Positions 48,657 through 57,412 of a DNA stretch of 64,000 nucleotides are shown here, one piece after another. Both the position numbers and the translations under genes were made by a program. The stretch is from Synechococcus sp. LA31. GTDB lineage: Bacteria; Cyanobacteriota; Cyanobacteriia; PCC-6307; Cyanobiaceae. The stretch lies in contig NZ_CP075523.1 in NCBI RefSeq assembly GCF_018502385.1, positions 2,418,001-2,482,000 on the forward strand, given 5' to 3'. The stretch's first letter is position 1, and each line of letters starts with the position of its first letter. A model generated the notes under the pieces. The model saw only the letters and a program-made list of their open reading frames with translations, was not told the origin of the DNA and did no database searches.

Positions 48657-49693
48657 TGTCTACTGCATCTGAAGCTCATCAACAGAATCTGGCTGATCTC
48701 CGCCATGACCTCTGTACGCCAATTAACCAGATCCTTGGTTATAGCGAGATGTTGGAGGAGGATGCAGCTGCTTCCCAGCAGCAGGAGTTTGTCGACGACT
48801 TGCGCAAAATCCAACGCGCTGCTACCAGCCTGTTGACAATGATTCGCGAGCGTCTAACGGAAGCCCCGCCTCTCGCATCTTCGCAACATGAGGTTCCATC
48901 CTTTGCTTTTGAGGTTCCTCCAGACTTAGAGGAGGAAGCTGGATCAGACGTTGGCTTTCGGTCAGCGGAGGCCACCTTGCCTGGCCGGATTCTTGTGGTT
49001 GATGATGACGAGCTTAACCGCGATGTTCTGGCGGAACGTTTGAGCAGGCAGGGCCATGTCGTCACAACAGCCTGCGATGGAGAGGACGCTTTGCTTCAAG
49101 CTAAGCGAACGAGTTTTGACCTCATTCTGCTTGATGTGATGATGCCTCGTCTGGATGGATATGGAACCTTGAAGGCTCTAAAGAATGACGATCGGCTCCG
49201 ATCTATTCCTGTGATTATGATCAGCGCGCTGGATGAGCTCTCCAGTGTGGTGCGGTGCATTGAGATTGGCGCAGAAGATTATTTGCCTAAGCCTTTTAAC
49301 GCCACTCTTTTGAGGGCGCGAATTGGTGCTTGTCTGCGTGACAAAGCGCGCCACGATGAAGAGGTGAAGCTGTATGAGGAGCTGCTGCAAAGTCAACAAT
49401 GCTTGCAGCGCGAACTCAAGCGCTCCGATCAGGCAATGACGGCTATTGACCCGTCCCTTCGCGATGACCCGCGTTTTCAGCCTCTGTTCTCCGCCATCGA
49501 CAGCATGACTGGAGCCATCCAGCGGCGCGAAAGCGATCTTCGCCACACGATGAAGGGCCTGGAGATTCAGATCAATCGTCAGGCTCTCAAGGTCCAGGTT
49601 GGCTCGATCGTGTCGAATCCGTCATTTTCGGCCCTCTCAGAGCGGGCCCGGGCCATGCGCGAGCGTCGCCAGCGGCGTGGAGGAACGAAATGA
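48656..49693 (+). CDS. HisKA (DHp)-only + receiver protein with coiled-coil tail
   Basis: A 345-aa protein. An N-terminal dimerisation domain with a phospho-accepting His17 (LRHDLCTPINQILGYSEML) is not followed by any ATP-binding catalytic domain. A receiver at about 111-230 carries Asp160 (LILLDVMMPRLDGYG). The C-terminal 110 residues are charged and look coiled-coil-like. Adenylate-cyclase response regulators with the same N-terminal DHp and receiver exist in cyanobacteria, but the cyclase domain is missing here. The start overlaps the DivK-like gene as TGATG. It ends just before crtB (TGA at 49691-49693; crtB ATG at 49690). Confidence 0.9.
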   Translation: MSTASEAHQQNLADLRHDLCTPINQILGYSEMLEEDAAASQQQEFVDDLRKIQRAATSLLTMIRERLTEAPPLASSQHEVPSFAFEVPPDLEEEAGSDVGFRSAEATLPGRILVVDDDELNRDVLAERLSRQGHVVTTACDGEDALLQAKRTSFDLILLDVMMPRLDGYGTLKALKNDDRLRSIPVIMISALDELSSVVRCIEIGAEDYLPKPFNATLLRARIGACLRDKARHDEEVKLYEELLQSQQCLQRELKRSDQAMTAIDPSLRDDPRFQPLFSAIDSMTGAIQRRESDLRHTMKGLEIQINRQALKVQVGSIVSNPSFSALSERARAMRERRQRRGGTK

Positions 49694-50637
49694 GTGTCGC
49701 GCTCTGCCACGATGGCGGTCGTTCTCCCGCTTCCGTGGTGCTTCCCACCCTGCCTGAGGCCTATGAGCAGTGCCGCCAGGAGACGGCTCGGTGGGCGAAG
49801 ACCTTTTACCTCGGAACCTTGCTGATGCCCCCGGCCAAGCGTCGGGCGATCTGGGCCATCTACGTCTGGTGCAGGCGCACCGATGAGCTCATGGACAGTG
49901 CGGAAGCACAACAGCAACCTGTTGAGGAGCTTGCTCGACGCCTCGATGCGTGGGAGGCGCGAACGCGTGATTTGTTCAACGGTGAGATCAGTGACGGCCT
50001 TGATCTGGTCATGCGGGATACCCTCGATCGCTATCCACAGCCGCTTCAGCCGTATTTGGACATGATTGAAGGCCAACGGATGGATCTTCATCAGCATCGC
50101 TATGGCACGTTTGCTGATCTCAAGCTCTACTGCTATCGAGTTGCTGGAACTGTGGGCCTAATGACTCAAGAAGTGATGGGCTTGGATCCGGCCTATACAT
50201 CAGCGCCCTGGAGTGAATCTCCAGACACATCTGATGCTGCCGTTGCCTTGGGAATTGCCAATCAGCTCACCAATATCCTGCGCGATGTGGGTGAAGATCG
50301 TGGCCGCGGAAGGATTTATTTGCCACAGGAAGACTTGGAGCGTTTTTCCTACAGTGAGGAAGAGCTGATGCGCGGTGAGCTCAATGATAATTGGCGATCC
50401 ATGATGCGTTTCCAGGTTGAACGAGCGCGTTCTTGGTTTGCTCGTTCCGAAACTGGTGTTCGCTGGCTGGGTCCCGACGCTCGCTGGCCAGTGTGGGCGT
50501 CTCTTCGCTTGTATCGAGGCATCCTTGATGTGATCGAACAAGCTAATTATGATGTGTTTAATCATCGTGCTTTTGTTCCAAGAGCTGGGAAGCTACTTGA
50601 TTTACCTTTGTCCTTCGTGATCTCACAAGCCCGATGA
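49690..50637 (+). CDS. crtB: phytoene synthase
   Basis: A 315-aa prenyltransferase that joins two geranylgeranyl diphosphates, the first step of carotenoid synthesis. The two Asp-rich motifs are RRTDELMDS and QLTNILRDVGEDRGRGRIYLP, and the TFYLGTLLMPPAKRRAIWAIYVWCR start is typical. It overlaps the upstream signalling gene by 4 bases and the TolC gene by 4 bases. GC is unusually low at its 3' end (21 of 60 G/C in the row starting 50521). Confidence 0.96.
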   Translation: MSVALCHDGGRSPASVVLPTLPEAYEQCRQETARWAKTFYLGTLLMPPAKRRAIWAIYVWCRRTDELMDSAEAQQQPVEELARRLDAWEARTRDLFNGEISDGLDLVMRDTLDRYPQPLQPYLDMIEGQRMDLHQHRYGTFADLKLYCYRVAGTVGLMTQEVMGLDPAYTSAPWSESPDTSDAAVALGIANQLTNILRDVGEDRGRGRIYLPQEDLERFSYSEEELMRGELNDNWRSMMRFQVERARSWFARSETGVRWLGPDARWPVWASLRLYRGILDVIEQANYDVFNHRAFVPRAGKLLDLPLSFVISQAR

Positions 50638-52235
50638 TGCGCCCCATTCTTGGCTGGGGGCCTGTCGGCATGCCTGCCACCTTCCTGGCTGCTTGTCTTG
50701 CTGCTTCTGGTGTTGCCCGTGCTGCTGAGCCAAAGCCGTTGCCCAGCACCGCTGATGTGGAATCGCTCGGTGCTGGCTGGCCAAGCCAGAAGCCCCTCCC
50801 ACTTGAAGAGTTCCAGCCCATCCCTGTTGAGCAGCTAGGCAATCTCGATCTCGAATCGGCTGTTCAGCTGTCTGATCGTCGCAATCCTGTTGTGCGTCAA
50901 AGCTATGAAGAGCTTGTTGCGACTCAAAATGCTTTGGGAGCTGCCTATGCCACCTGGTGGCCAGTGATCAATGCCACGCTCAATGGAGGCATGTACGGGG
51001 AGACTGCTTTCTACAACTACCCTGGTGCTCTAACGGGTGTAGGCGCGCCCGCCGACGGCAATCCCTATGCCAGCCAGCGCGGCTTCAGTGGCAGCTATTT
51101 CCAGAGTCTCAGCCAATTTGATATCGCCTGGAATGTCTTTGACCCTGCTCGCACCCCTTCGATCTGGAAGAATAAATATCTTGTCCGTCAATCTGTCGAT
51201 TCTTATGTGATTGCTCGTCGCGATAACCGGCTCCGAACAAAAGAGGCTTATATCCAGCTCCAGCGCTCTGTCGCCAAGATTGAGACTGGTCGTGATTTGG
51301 TTGATAATGATCAGCGACTTCTCACTTTGGCGAAGTCAAGGGTTCGCTTTGGCGTTGCATCCCAGCTGGATGTCGCTAAACAGATTACGGTTCTCAAGAG
51401 TGATCAAGTCAATCTTGTTAACGCGATTGGTACTGCCGAAGAGGCACAGGCCGATTTGGCGGAGCGCCTGAACGAAGTCAAGGCGGCTCAGATTCTGTTA
51501 TCTCAAGAGCTTGCGCCTCTGGGGGTCTGGAGCGCCAGTCTCGAAGACACGATTCAATCTGCTTTGCAATATCGCAAAGTGATCGAGCAGCAGCTTGCAG
51601 AAGTAAAAGTGAATGAAGCGCAAGCTCAGATTGACCTTTCGATCTACAGGCCAACCATTGCCCTGGTGAATACACTGTATTGGAATAAAGGTGTTGGCTA
51701 TACGTCTATTGGGCCTCCTTGGGTCTCAGAGGCGCGTTCTGATTTGTGGAATGGTTCTACTCTTTTGCAGATCACGTTCACTGGTTTTGATGGTGGCCAA
51801 GCCAGGATGACCGCCGCCGCATCACGGCGTCGTGCGCGAGCGGCTGAAGCTGGTTTTCAGCAGGCCGTCAACCAGGTCAGGCGAGATGTACAAGCCTTTT
51901 ACGCACAGGTGAAACAAGGTCGTGAAGCCGTTGTGCTTGCCTCGCAGCGGGCTAACGCAGCCAGCGAAGCACTTCGTTTGCAGTCCTTACGCTTTAATGC
52001 TGGCTATGGAAATATCACTGATGTTGTGCAGGCACAGCAAGATCTAACCGGCGCTGTTAGTGACTATATAGACCAGCTGGCTGATTACAACATCTCTCTT
52101 GTGAGCCTCTCTCGGGCCAGCGGCCTCACTTATCAAGAGGATCCCTCACTCCTTCAGGAGATCGGTAATCCGTTGTCGAAACTGAGGATCCCGCGATTGA
52201 CGCCGGTCTCAAAGCCATCTTTCCCAGGCAGTTAG
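50634..52235 (+). CDS. TolC-type outer membrane efflux protein
   Basis: A 533-aa exported protein. The signal peptide ends near ASGVARAAEP (about residue 31). The body has the two repeated helical hairpins of outer-membrane channel-tunnels, with AYIQLQRSVAKIETGRDLV and VAKQITVLKSDQVN in the first half and the matching VNQVRRDVQAFYAQVKQGREAV in the second. It overlaps crtB as ATGA and is translationally coupled with it. It is the obvious outer-membrane partner for the DevBCA-like transporter encoded 3.3 kb downstream on the other strand. Confidence 0.88.
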   Translation: MMRPILGWGPVGMPATFLAACLAASGVARAAEPKPLPSTADVESLGAGWPSQKPLPLEEFQPIPVEQLGNLDLESAVQLSDRRNPVVRQSYEELVATQNALGAAYATWWPVINATLNGGMYGETAFYNYPGALTGVGAPADGNPYASQRGFSGSYFQSLSQFDIAWNVFDPARTPSIWKNKYLVRQSVDSYVIARRDNRLRTKEAYIQLQRSVAKIETGRDLVDNDQRLLTLAKSRVRFGVASQLDVAKQITVLKSDQVNLVNAIGTAEEAQADLAERLNEVKAAQILLSQELAPLGVWSASLEDTIQSALQYRKVIEQQLAEVKVNEAQAQIDLSIYRPTIALVNTLYWNKGVGYTSIGPPWVSEARSDLWNGSTLLQITFTGFDGGQARMTAAASRRRARAAEAGFQQAVNQVRRDVQAFYAQVKQGREAVVLASQRANAASEALRLQSLRFNAGYGNITDVVQAQQDLTGAVSDYIDQLADYNISLVSLSRASGLTYQEDPSLLQEIGNPLSKLRIPRLTPVSKPSFPGS

Positions 52236-52263
52236 AGTAAGGGCTCTTGGGCCTGTGGCATCG

Positions 52264-53031
52264 ATGGCGCACATCCTGGCGATCCACTCCTTCAGAGGCG
52301 GTACCGGTAAATCCAACCTCTCCGCAAACATGGCTACAGCCCTGGCTCTGCAGGGCAAGCGGGTTGCTGTGTTCGATACCGATCTGGCGTCTCCAGGGGT
52401 GCATGTCTTGTTCGGGTTCACCGCGCAGCCAGGTGACGCGACCCTGAATGATTTTCTTCAGGAAGACGCTCCGATCCTCCGATGTGCTCATGAGGTGACA
52501 CCCGAGCCCGTGAAGCGCGCCAAGGGGCACATCTGGTTGGTGCCCGGCTCTATGGACAGTGATCGAATTGCTCGACTGCTTCGTGAGGGCTACGAAGTTG
52601 AGCGACTCAATGACGCCATGTTCGCGTTGATTGATGAGCTCAATCTGGATGTTGTTCTAGTTGATACCCATCCTGGTATTAATGAAGAAACTCTCTTGTC
52701 AACCGCAATTGCCGACTGCCTATTCATGGTCATGCGGCCTGATAGTCAGGATTACCTGGGCACTGCTGTTGCTGTGGAAGTGGCGCAGCAGCTTGATGTG
52801 GCAGAGATTCGTATTGTTGTTAATAAGCTCCCTTCGCATTATGACCCCGAGACCGTTCGTGAGAAGGTGCTCGCGAGTTACAACACTGAAATTGGCGCCG
52901 TTCTTCCGTTGAGCGAAGACCTGCTTACGCTTGCCAGCGGTGGTCTGGCTGTGCTGGCCTACCCCAATCATCCTTGGAGTTCAGAGGTGAACCAGCTAGC
53001 TAAAACTCTGACCCAAGATATTTTCACCTAG
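52264..53031 (+). CDS. MinD/ParA-family ATPase, orphan
   Basis: A 255-aa P-loop ATPase of the deviant-Walker-A class. The Walker A reads HSFRGGTGKSNLSAN, where the leading Lys of the usual KGG is Arg, and the switch I region is FDTDLASPGVHVLFG. LDVVLVDTHPGINEET is the Walker B block. There is no MinC/MinE or ParB beside it, so it is not a standard Min or Par system. Such ATPases position or recruit a partner; the partner could be the next gene. It ends 6 bases before that gene. Confidence 0.85.
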   Translation: MAHILAIHSFRGGTGKSNLSANMATALALQGKRVAVFDTDLASPGVHVLFGFTAQPGDATLNDFLQEDAPILRCAHEVTPEPVKRAKGHIWLVPGSMDSDRIARLLREGYEVERLNDAMFALIDELNLDVVLVDTHPGINEETLLSTAIADCLFMVMRPDSQDYLGTAVAVEVAQQLDVAEIRIVVNKLPSHYDPETVREKVLASYNTEIGAVLPLSEDLLTLASGGLAVLAYPNHPWSSEVNQLAKTLTQDIFT

Positions 53032-53037
53032 AGAGCT

Positions 53038-53325
53038 GTGTCTCATCAGTTCTCTGATCTTGATGGGCTCCCCGATAGCCCACTGACGATGTCATCGATG
53101 GTTGGTTTGCCTTCCTCGCGACTACGTCGGTTGCTCAAGGCGGGTTTGAAACGCGGCCTCAAGCATGAGGATCTCAGCTTGCTACTTGAACAGGACTGGG
53201 GCCTTTCGTGGGAGTCTGCAGACGCCTTGTCACTGCTCGATCAGCTGGCAGATAAAGGTTGGATGACCTACCAACCGGAACAGCAGGTCTGGAAAACTCG
53301 GCTTGGTAACCGAAGTAACGCTTAG
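53038..53325 (+). CDS. small soluble protein coupled to the MinD-like ATPase
   Basis: A 95-aa protein starting with GTG at 53038. The core RLRRLLKAGLKRGLKHEDLSLLLEQ is basic and helical, then SADALSLLDQLADKGWMTYQPEQQVW, a winged-helix-like C-terminus. I do not recognise a family. A direct association with the ATPase is inferred only from spacing (6 bases). Its last 4 bases overlap the stop of the convergent MFS gene. Confidence 0.65.
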   Translation: MSHQFSDLDGLPDSPLTMSSMVGLPSSRLRRLLKAGLKRGLKHEDLSLLLEQDWGLSWESADALSLLDQLADKGWMTYQPEQQVWKTRLGNRSNA

Positions 53326-54533
53326 CTTGCGCTGGATTCTGAGGCCAAAGGATGTGCGCCTGGAGCTCGCCCCAGCAACACCATTCCCAGAAGGCATGCG
53401 CCAGCTTCAAACGCGAAACTCGTGAGTGAGGATTGGTCGTAAAGCCAGCCCGCGGCAACAGGCCCAGCTGCACTGGCAATACCCGTGAGCGAGGCCAGGC
53501 TGCCCAGGGTGACCCCCTGGTTGCGCTGACTGACCATGCCTGACACAAGGCTTCGTGCAGTGGGAATCACGAAGGCGGCGCCGGTAGCCAGCAAGACTCC
53601 ACCGAATACAACCATCGAAGCAGCCCATGGCCCCAGGATCTGGGCTGCTGGGATGGTCATCACACCAAGGGCAACCAACCCCATGCCATAGCGGTTGACC
53701 TCCCATTCACCCCAGCGCTTCACGGCTTTGGCAATCAGAGCAACTTGAACGTAGGTGAGTGTCACACCCACCACCACAAATAGCCCGCTGGTCTGCCCGG
53801 GGTTCCACCCGAATTGATCTTTCAAAGCAAGAACCAGCAAGCTAGTAAAGGCAGAGAACGAGAGATTGAAGGCTGCAAATGCCAGTGAAATTCTATTAAT
53901 TCCTGGCCGCGTCACTAACTGCAGCACTGGAGCCACGATGTTCAGAGCACTCCAGCGGGGGGCTTGCCGTTCGGCAACGGGCAGCGACTCACGCAGAAGC
54001 ATTGATGCCGAAAGCAGGTTGTAACCCGAGAGAGCTGCGGCTACAAAAATGGGGACTGACGCACCAAGACCTACGAGCCCACCACCAAGTGCAGGCCCCG
54101 CAATCGCTCCGAGTCCGAAGGCTGCGCCACTAACTCCAAGATTTTTGGCCCGATTTTCGGGCGTTGAAATGTCGGTGATGTAGGCCTGCAGCGTTCCCAT
54201 CGTTGAACTCCCCACACCATTGAGGGCACGTGAGGTGAACACCATCGCCAGGCTTCCAGCCCAGCCAAACATCAACAGAGAGATCAGGTTGATGGCAATA
54301 CAGATCAGAATCACCGGCCTACGCCCAAGGGCGTCGCTGAGCGCACCGGCGATTGGCCCTGTCAGTACCGCGCACAGCGTTCCCACAGAGGCCACAAGGC
54401 CAAGGGTCAGTGCATCGGGTTTGTACGCAGCAAGGATGAAAGGAAGCAGGGGATAAACAATGTTTTCTCCGAGCTTGTCCAGAAACAGCGTGGTGAAGAC
54501 CAGGCCGATCGGAGTATGCAGTTTCTTCAGCAC
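53322..54533 (-). CDS. MFS transporter
   Basis: A 403-aa permease with 12 predicted helices. The loop 2-3 signature GALSDALGRRPVIL is typical of drug-efflux-like MFS members. The frame is open to 54662. The GTG at 54533 gives an N-terminus (VLKKLHTPIGLVFTTLFLD) that fits helix 1. It overlaps the upstream hydrolase by 7 bases, so it is the last gene of devB-devC-devA-hydrolase-MFS. The substrate is unknown. Confidence 0.88.
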   Translation of the reverse strand: MLKKLHTPIGLVFTTLFLDKLGENIVYPLLPFILAAYKPDALTLGLVASVGTLCAVLTGPIAGALSDALGRRPVILICIAINLISLLMFGWAGSLAMVFTSRALNGVGSSTMGTLQAYITDISTPENRAKNLGVSGAAFGLGAIAGPALGGGLVGLGASVPIFVAAALSGYNLLSASMLLRESLPVAERQAPRWSALNIVAPVLQLVTRPGINRISLAFAAFNLSFSAFTSLLVLALKDQFGWNPGQTSGLFVVVGVTLTYVQVALIAKAVKRWGEWEVNRYGMGLVALGVMTIPAAQILGPWAASMVVFGGVLLATGAAFVIPTARSLVSGMVSQRNQGVTLGSLASLTGIASAAGPVAAGWLYDQSSLTSFAFEAGACLLGMVLLGRAPGAHPLASESSAS

Positions 54534-55477
54534 GTGGGTTGGTCCACTTGGGTGAGCAGGGTTTTGAGAGTGTCGTTCACGGCCCCGGGGTCTTCGTCGT
54601 GTGGACAATGCCCCAGTCCAGGTAGGCGATGCAGGCTTTTGACGCAAGGGAACCTCAGCCATCGCTCGGCTTCAGCGATGGGCTCCCAGGGGTCTTTTTC
54701 CCCCCAGATCATCGCAACAGGGGTATGCAGTGTTTCAAGGATCTCAGGAGCTAGGCGGTCGTCGAACAGATTGATGAAGCCATGAAAAGCCTCATCAGCA
54801 CCGCTTTGTTGGGCCGGTGTGATCAGGATGTCAATCAGCTGTTCATCCACATTGCGCCCAGACGGATACGCTTGCAGTAACACTTTTCTGATCACGCCTC
54901 TCTGCACCACCGACCGGAACACGACGCGTGTGAACCAGCGTTGGCGCACCAGTGATTTCAGCAGAGGGCGACCCCAGCGTCGCAGCGGCGGTTGCTCAGC
55001 CAGTCGTTTGTCGTCAAGGTTGCGCTGGGCACAGTCGATCAGCACCACCTGAGCAACGGGATCGCCCTGCTGCTCAAGTTGCTGTGCAGCTGCGAGAGCC
55101 ACAACGCCACCGATCGAGTTCCCGACCAGTTGCACGGGCCCTAGTTGGAGATGCTTTACGAGCGCAACCACCTGTTCGGCCCAGCTATCGATGCCGTAGC
55201 GCCACCCCTGCCGTGCTGTCTCTGATTTGAGTCGTGAGGCTGGCTTGTCAGTGGCTCCAAACCCAACGAGATCGATTGCGATCACCTGTTGCTGCTCCAG
55301 CAGGGCTGGAACGGTATGTCTCCAGTGCTCCTTACAGGCACCGAATCCGTGGATGAGTACTGTCGCTCCCTGCCCGGACGGGCGCGATGGTTGGTCGGGG
55401 GTTTGAATGAAGCTCATCCGCAGCCCTTTCCATTCCCAACTTTTCTGCCATTCCGGTGGGTACACCAACGTCGTCAT
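54527..55477 (-). CDS. alpha/beta hydrolase
   Basis: A 316-aa alpha/beta-fold hydrolase. The oxyanion-hole loop is VLIHGFGACKEHW, the nucleophile is in LVGNSIGGVVALAAA, and the acid and base lie in MIWGEKDPWEPI and LPGLGHCPHDEDP. All three parts of the catalytic triad seem present. It may work on an ester or acyl precursor or product. It is 15 bases downstream of devA, so it belongs to the transporter operon. Confidence 0.9.
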   Translation of the reverse strand: MTTLVYPPEWQKSWEWKGLRMSFIQTPDQPSRPSGQGATVLIHGFGACKEHWRHTVPALLEQQQVIAIDLVGFGATDKPASRLKSETARQGWRYGIDSWAEQVVALVKHLQLGPVQLVGNSIGGVVALAAAQQLEQQGDPVAQVVLIDCAQRNLDDKRLAEQPPLRRWGRPLLKSLVRQRWFTRVVFRSVVQRGVIRKVLLQAYPSGRNVDEQLIDILITPAQQSGADEAFHGFINLFDDRLAPEILETLHTPVAMIWGEKDPWEPIAEAERWLRFPCVKSLHRLPGLGHCPHDEDPGAVNDTLKTLLTQVDQPTC

Positions 55478-55492
55478 TAATCAATCCTTGAA

Positions 55493-56200
55493 TCAGTGAG
55501 TGTTCAGCTGGGATGGGTCTGGTTGCCAGCTCGCAACTCTGCCATCTTCAATTTTCCAGATTTTGTCGGCATCCTTCAACAGTCTGAGATCATGGGTCAC
55601 CAACAGCACTGCGCTGCCTCGGTTCCGGCAGAGGTTTCCCAGCAATTCCACGACATCTTGCCCTGATTTACTGTCAAGTGACGCCGTGGGTTCATCGGCC
55701 AGCACTAGTTCTGGTTCAGGAGCCAGTGCGCGTGCAATGGCTACGCGCTGACGCTGCCCTCCGGAGAGTTCGTCAGGGTAATGATGTAGCCGATGCGACA
55801 GGCCCACTGCCTCCAGCAGCTCTGAAGCTTTCTGGACTCGCTTCGACTGATTGGGCTCCTTGAGTTGCAGCAACAACTGCACGTTCTGCAGCACCGTGAG
55901 TGATGAAACAAGGTTGTGGCTTTGGAAAATAAAGCCGATGCGCCGCCGGATGTGCATCCTGGCTCTTTCGCTGGCTCCCATGAGCTCTTCCCCGAGGACC
56001 TGAAGTGATCCTTCTTCAACACTTCTTAAGGCACCGATGAGAGTTAGTAGGGTACTTTTCCCGCTTCCCGATGGGCCAACGAGTAGTGTGACTTCTCCTG
56101 CATTGACGTGGAAACTCAGCTGATGCAGGATCTGCGATTTCAGTGCTCCTTCCCCGTAACTATGGGATAGACCCTCAGTTTGTATCACGATGTTATTCAT
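55493..56200 (-). CDS. devA: ABC transporter ATP-binding subunit, DevA-like
   Basis: A 235-aa ATPase. Walker A is [17 protein letters not shown], the signature DELSGGQRQRVAIARALA, Walker B LVLADEPTASLD. The type matches DevA of the DevBCA glycolipid or envelope exporters. The start was moved from a TTG at 56209 to the ATG at 56200. It forms an operon with devC and devB. Confidence 0.92.
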   Translation of the reverse strand: MNNIVIQTEGLSHSYGEGALKSQILHQLSFHVNAGEVTLLVGPSGSGKSTLLTLIGALRSVEEGSLQVLGEELMGASERARMHIRRRIGFIFQSHNLVSSLTVLQNVQLLLQLKEPNQSKRVQKASELLEAVGLSHRLHHYPDELSGGQRQRVAIARALAPEPELVLADEPTASLDSKSGQDVVELLGNLCRNRGSAVLLVTHDLRLLKDADKIWKIEDGRVASWQPDPSQLNTH

Positions 56201-56215
56201 GTCTATCAAGCCCCC

Positions 56216-57412
56216 CTAGAACACAGATGCTGGATCGGCATCGCGCAATTTCCTGATTGCAATCGCAGCGGAGGCGGCACAGACGCCAAGCGTGAGGCTG
56301 CCAACAAGCATGGTTTTGTCGCTTGTCATGTAGATGCGAATGCCAGCCGCCGATGTGAGAAAGGCGTACATTGCTGTACTAGCAAGGGTGGCAGGGATGA
56401 ACGAAGAAACTGCTAGCAGTATTGCCTCTTGAACAACGATGATCAAGATGAATGTATTTGAAAAGCCCATTGCCTTCAATGTTGCGTACTCCTTGAGGTG
56501 GTCACTCACATCGGTGTAGAGCACTTGGTAAACCACTACCCCGCCAACGAGCAGGCCCATAAACGTGCCGAATCCAAAAATGACACCGAAGGATGAGGAT
56601 GTATTCCAATAGTTCTGTTCCTGCGCAATCAGCTGAGGCTTCGTCAGAACTTGGAGCTGTGATCCGTAGGTTTTCTTCAGGAAGGCTTGGACTTGGGCAA
56701 TGTTGGCGCCTGGCTCAAGCCGGATCAAACCCATGGAAATTTCCCCTAGGTTAATTTGCTGATAGGCAAGCTGTATTGCAGTCGTGTCGCTACTGACGAG
56801 ATTGCTATCCGCGGCAAATGTGGATCCAAGCCTGAAGAGGCCTACGACACGAAAATTCTTGGATAGATCAATCAGGCTGAGGAACTGTGATCCGTTGCTC
56901 TCAACTGCTTCGGTGATGGGTCCCGTGTTGTTATTGCCAAGCTCGTCAAACAGTACGTAGCCTGGTGTCTTGATCAGCGATATCTGGTCGTTGACTGCGG
57001 GGAGATCAAGCGCTTTATCATCTGGTGCAAAGCCAATCAATCTTAGGCTTGTGGGCTTGATGTCGCCCAATCGTTGAACGCTGATGTTGGCTATGTAGAG
57101 AGGAATCGCCTCCTTGACTCCTCCCACGCCAAGGCTGCGAAAGAGCAGCGACTGTGGAAACTGCTCAAAGCTGCCGCTGTTCAGCGTGCCAGGGCTGATC
57201 AGCACTAGATCAGCATTTAATGCCTCGTAAAAGGTTGTTGCACTGGTGAGCAAGCCCGACTGAAAGCCGATCTGCATATACATCAGCAGTGCGGCAAAGC
57301 CAATTCCCACCACCGCAACCAAGTAGCGCACAGGTTGGCGTTTTAGTTGCAACCATGCCATCGGCAGGTCAGACAGGCTCAATCTCCCAATGAGGCGCTT
57401 GATGCTTGTCAT
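56216..57412 (-). CDS. devC: ABC transporter permease, DevC-like
   Basis: A 398-aa MacB/DevC-type permease with an N-terminal helix (YLVAVVGIGFAALLMYMQIGFQ), a large extracytoplasmic domain and three C-terminal helices. The start ATG at 57412 shares a base with the devB stop (TGATG). It should pair with DevA, DevB and a TolC-like outer channel to move a large amphipathic cargo. Confidence 0.92.
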   Translation of the reverse strand: MTSIKRLIGRLSLSDLPMAWLQLKRQPVRYLVAVVGIGFAALLMYMQIGFQSGLLTSATTFYEALNADLVLISPGTLNSGSFEQFPQSLLFRSLGVGGVKEAIPLYIANISVQRLGDIKPTSLRLIGFAPDDKALDLPAVNDQISLIKTPGYVLFDELGNNNTGPITEAVESNGSQFLSLIDLSKNFRVVGLFRLGSTFAADSNLVSSDTTAIQLAYQQINLGEISMGLIRLEPGANIAQVQAFLKKTYGSQLQVLTKPQLIAQEQNYWNTSSSFGVIFGFGTFMGLLVGGVVVYQVLYTDVSDHLKEYATLKAMGFSNTFILIIVVQEAILLAVSSFIPATLASTAMYAFLTSAAGIRIYMTSDKTMLVGSLTLGVCAASAAIAIRKLRDADPASVF

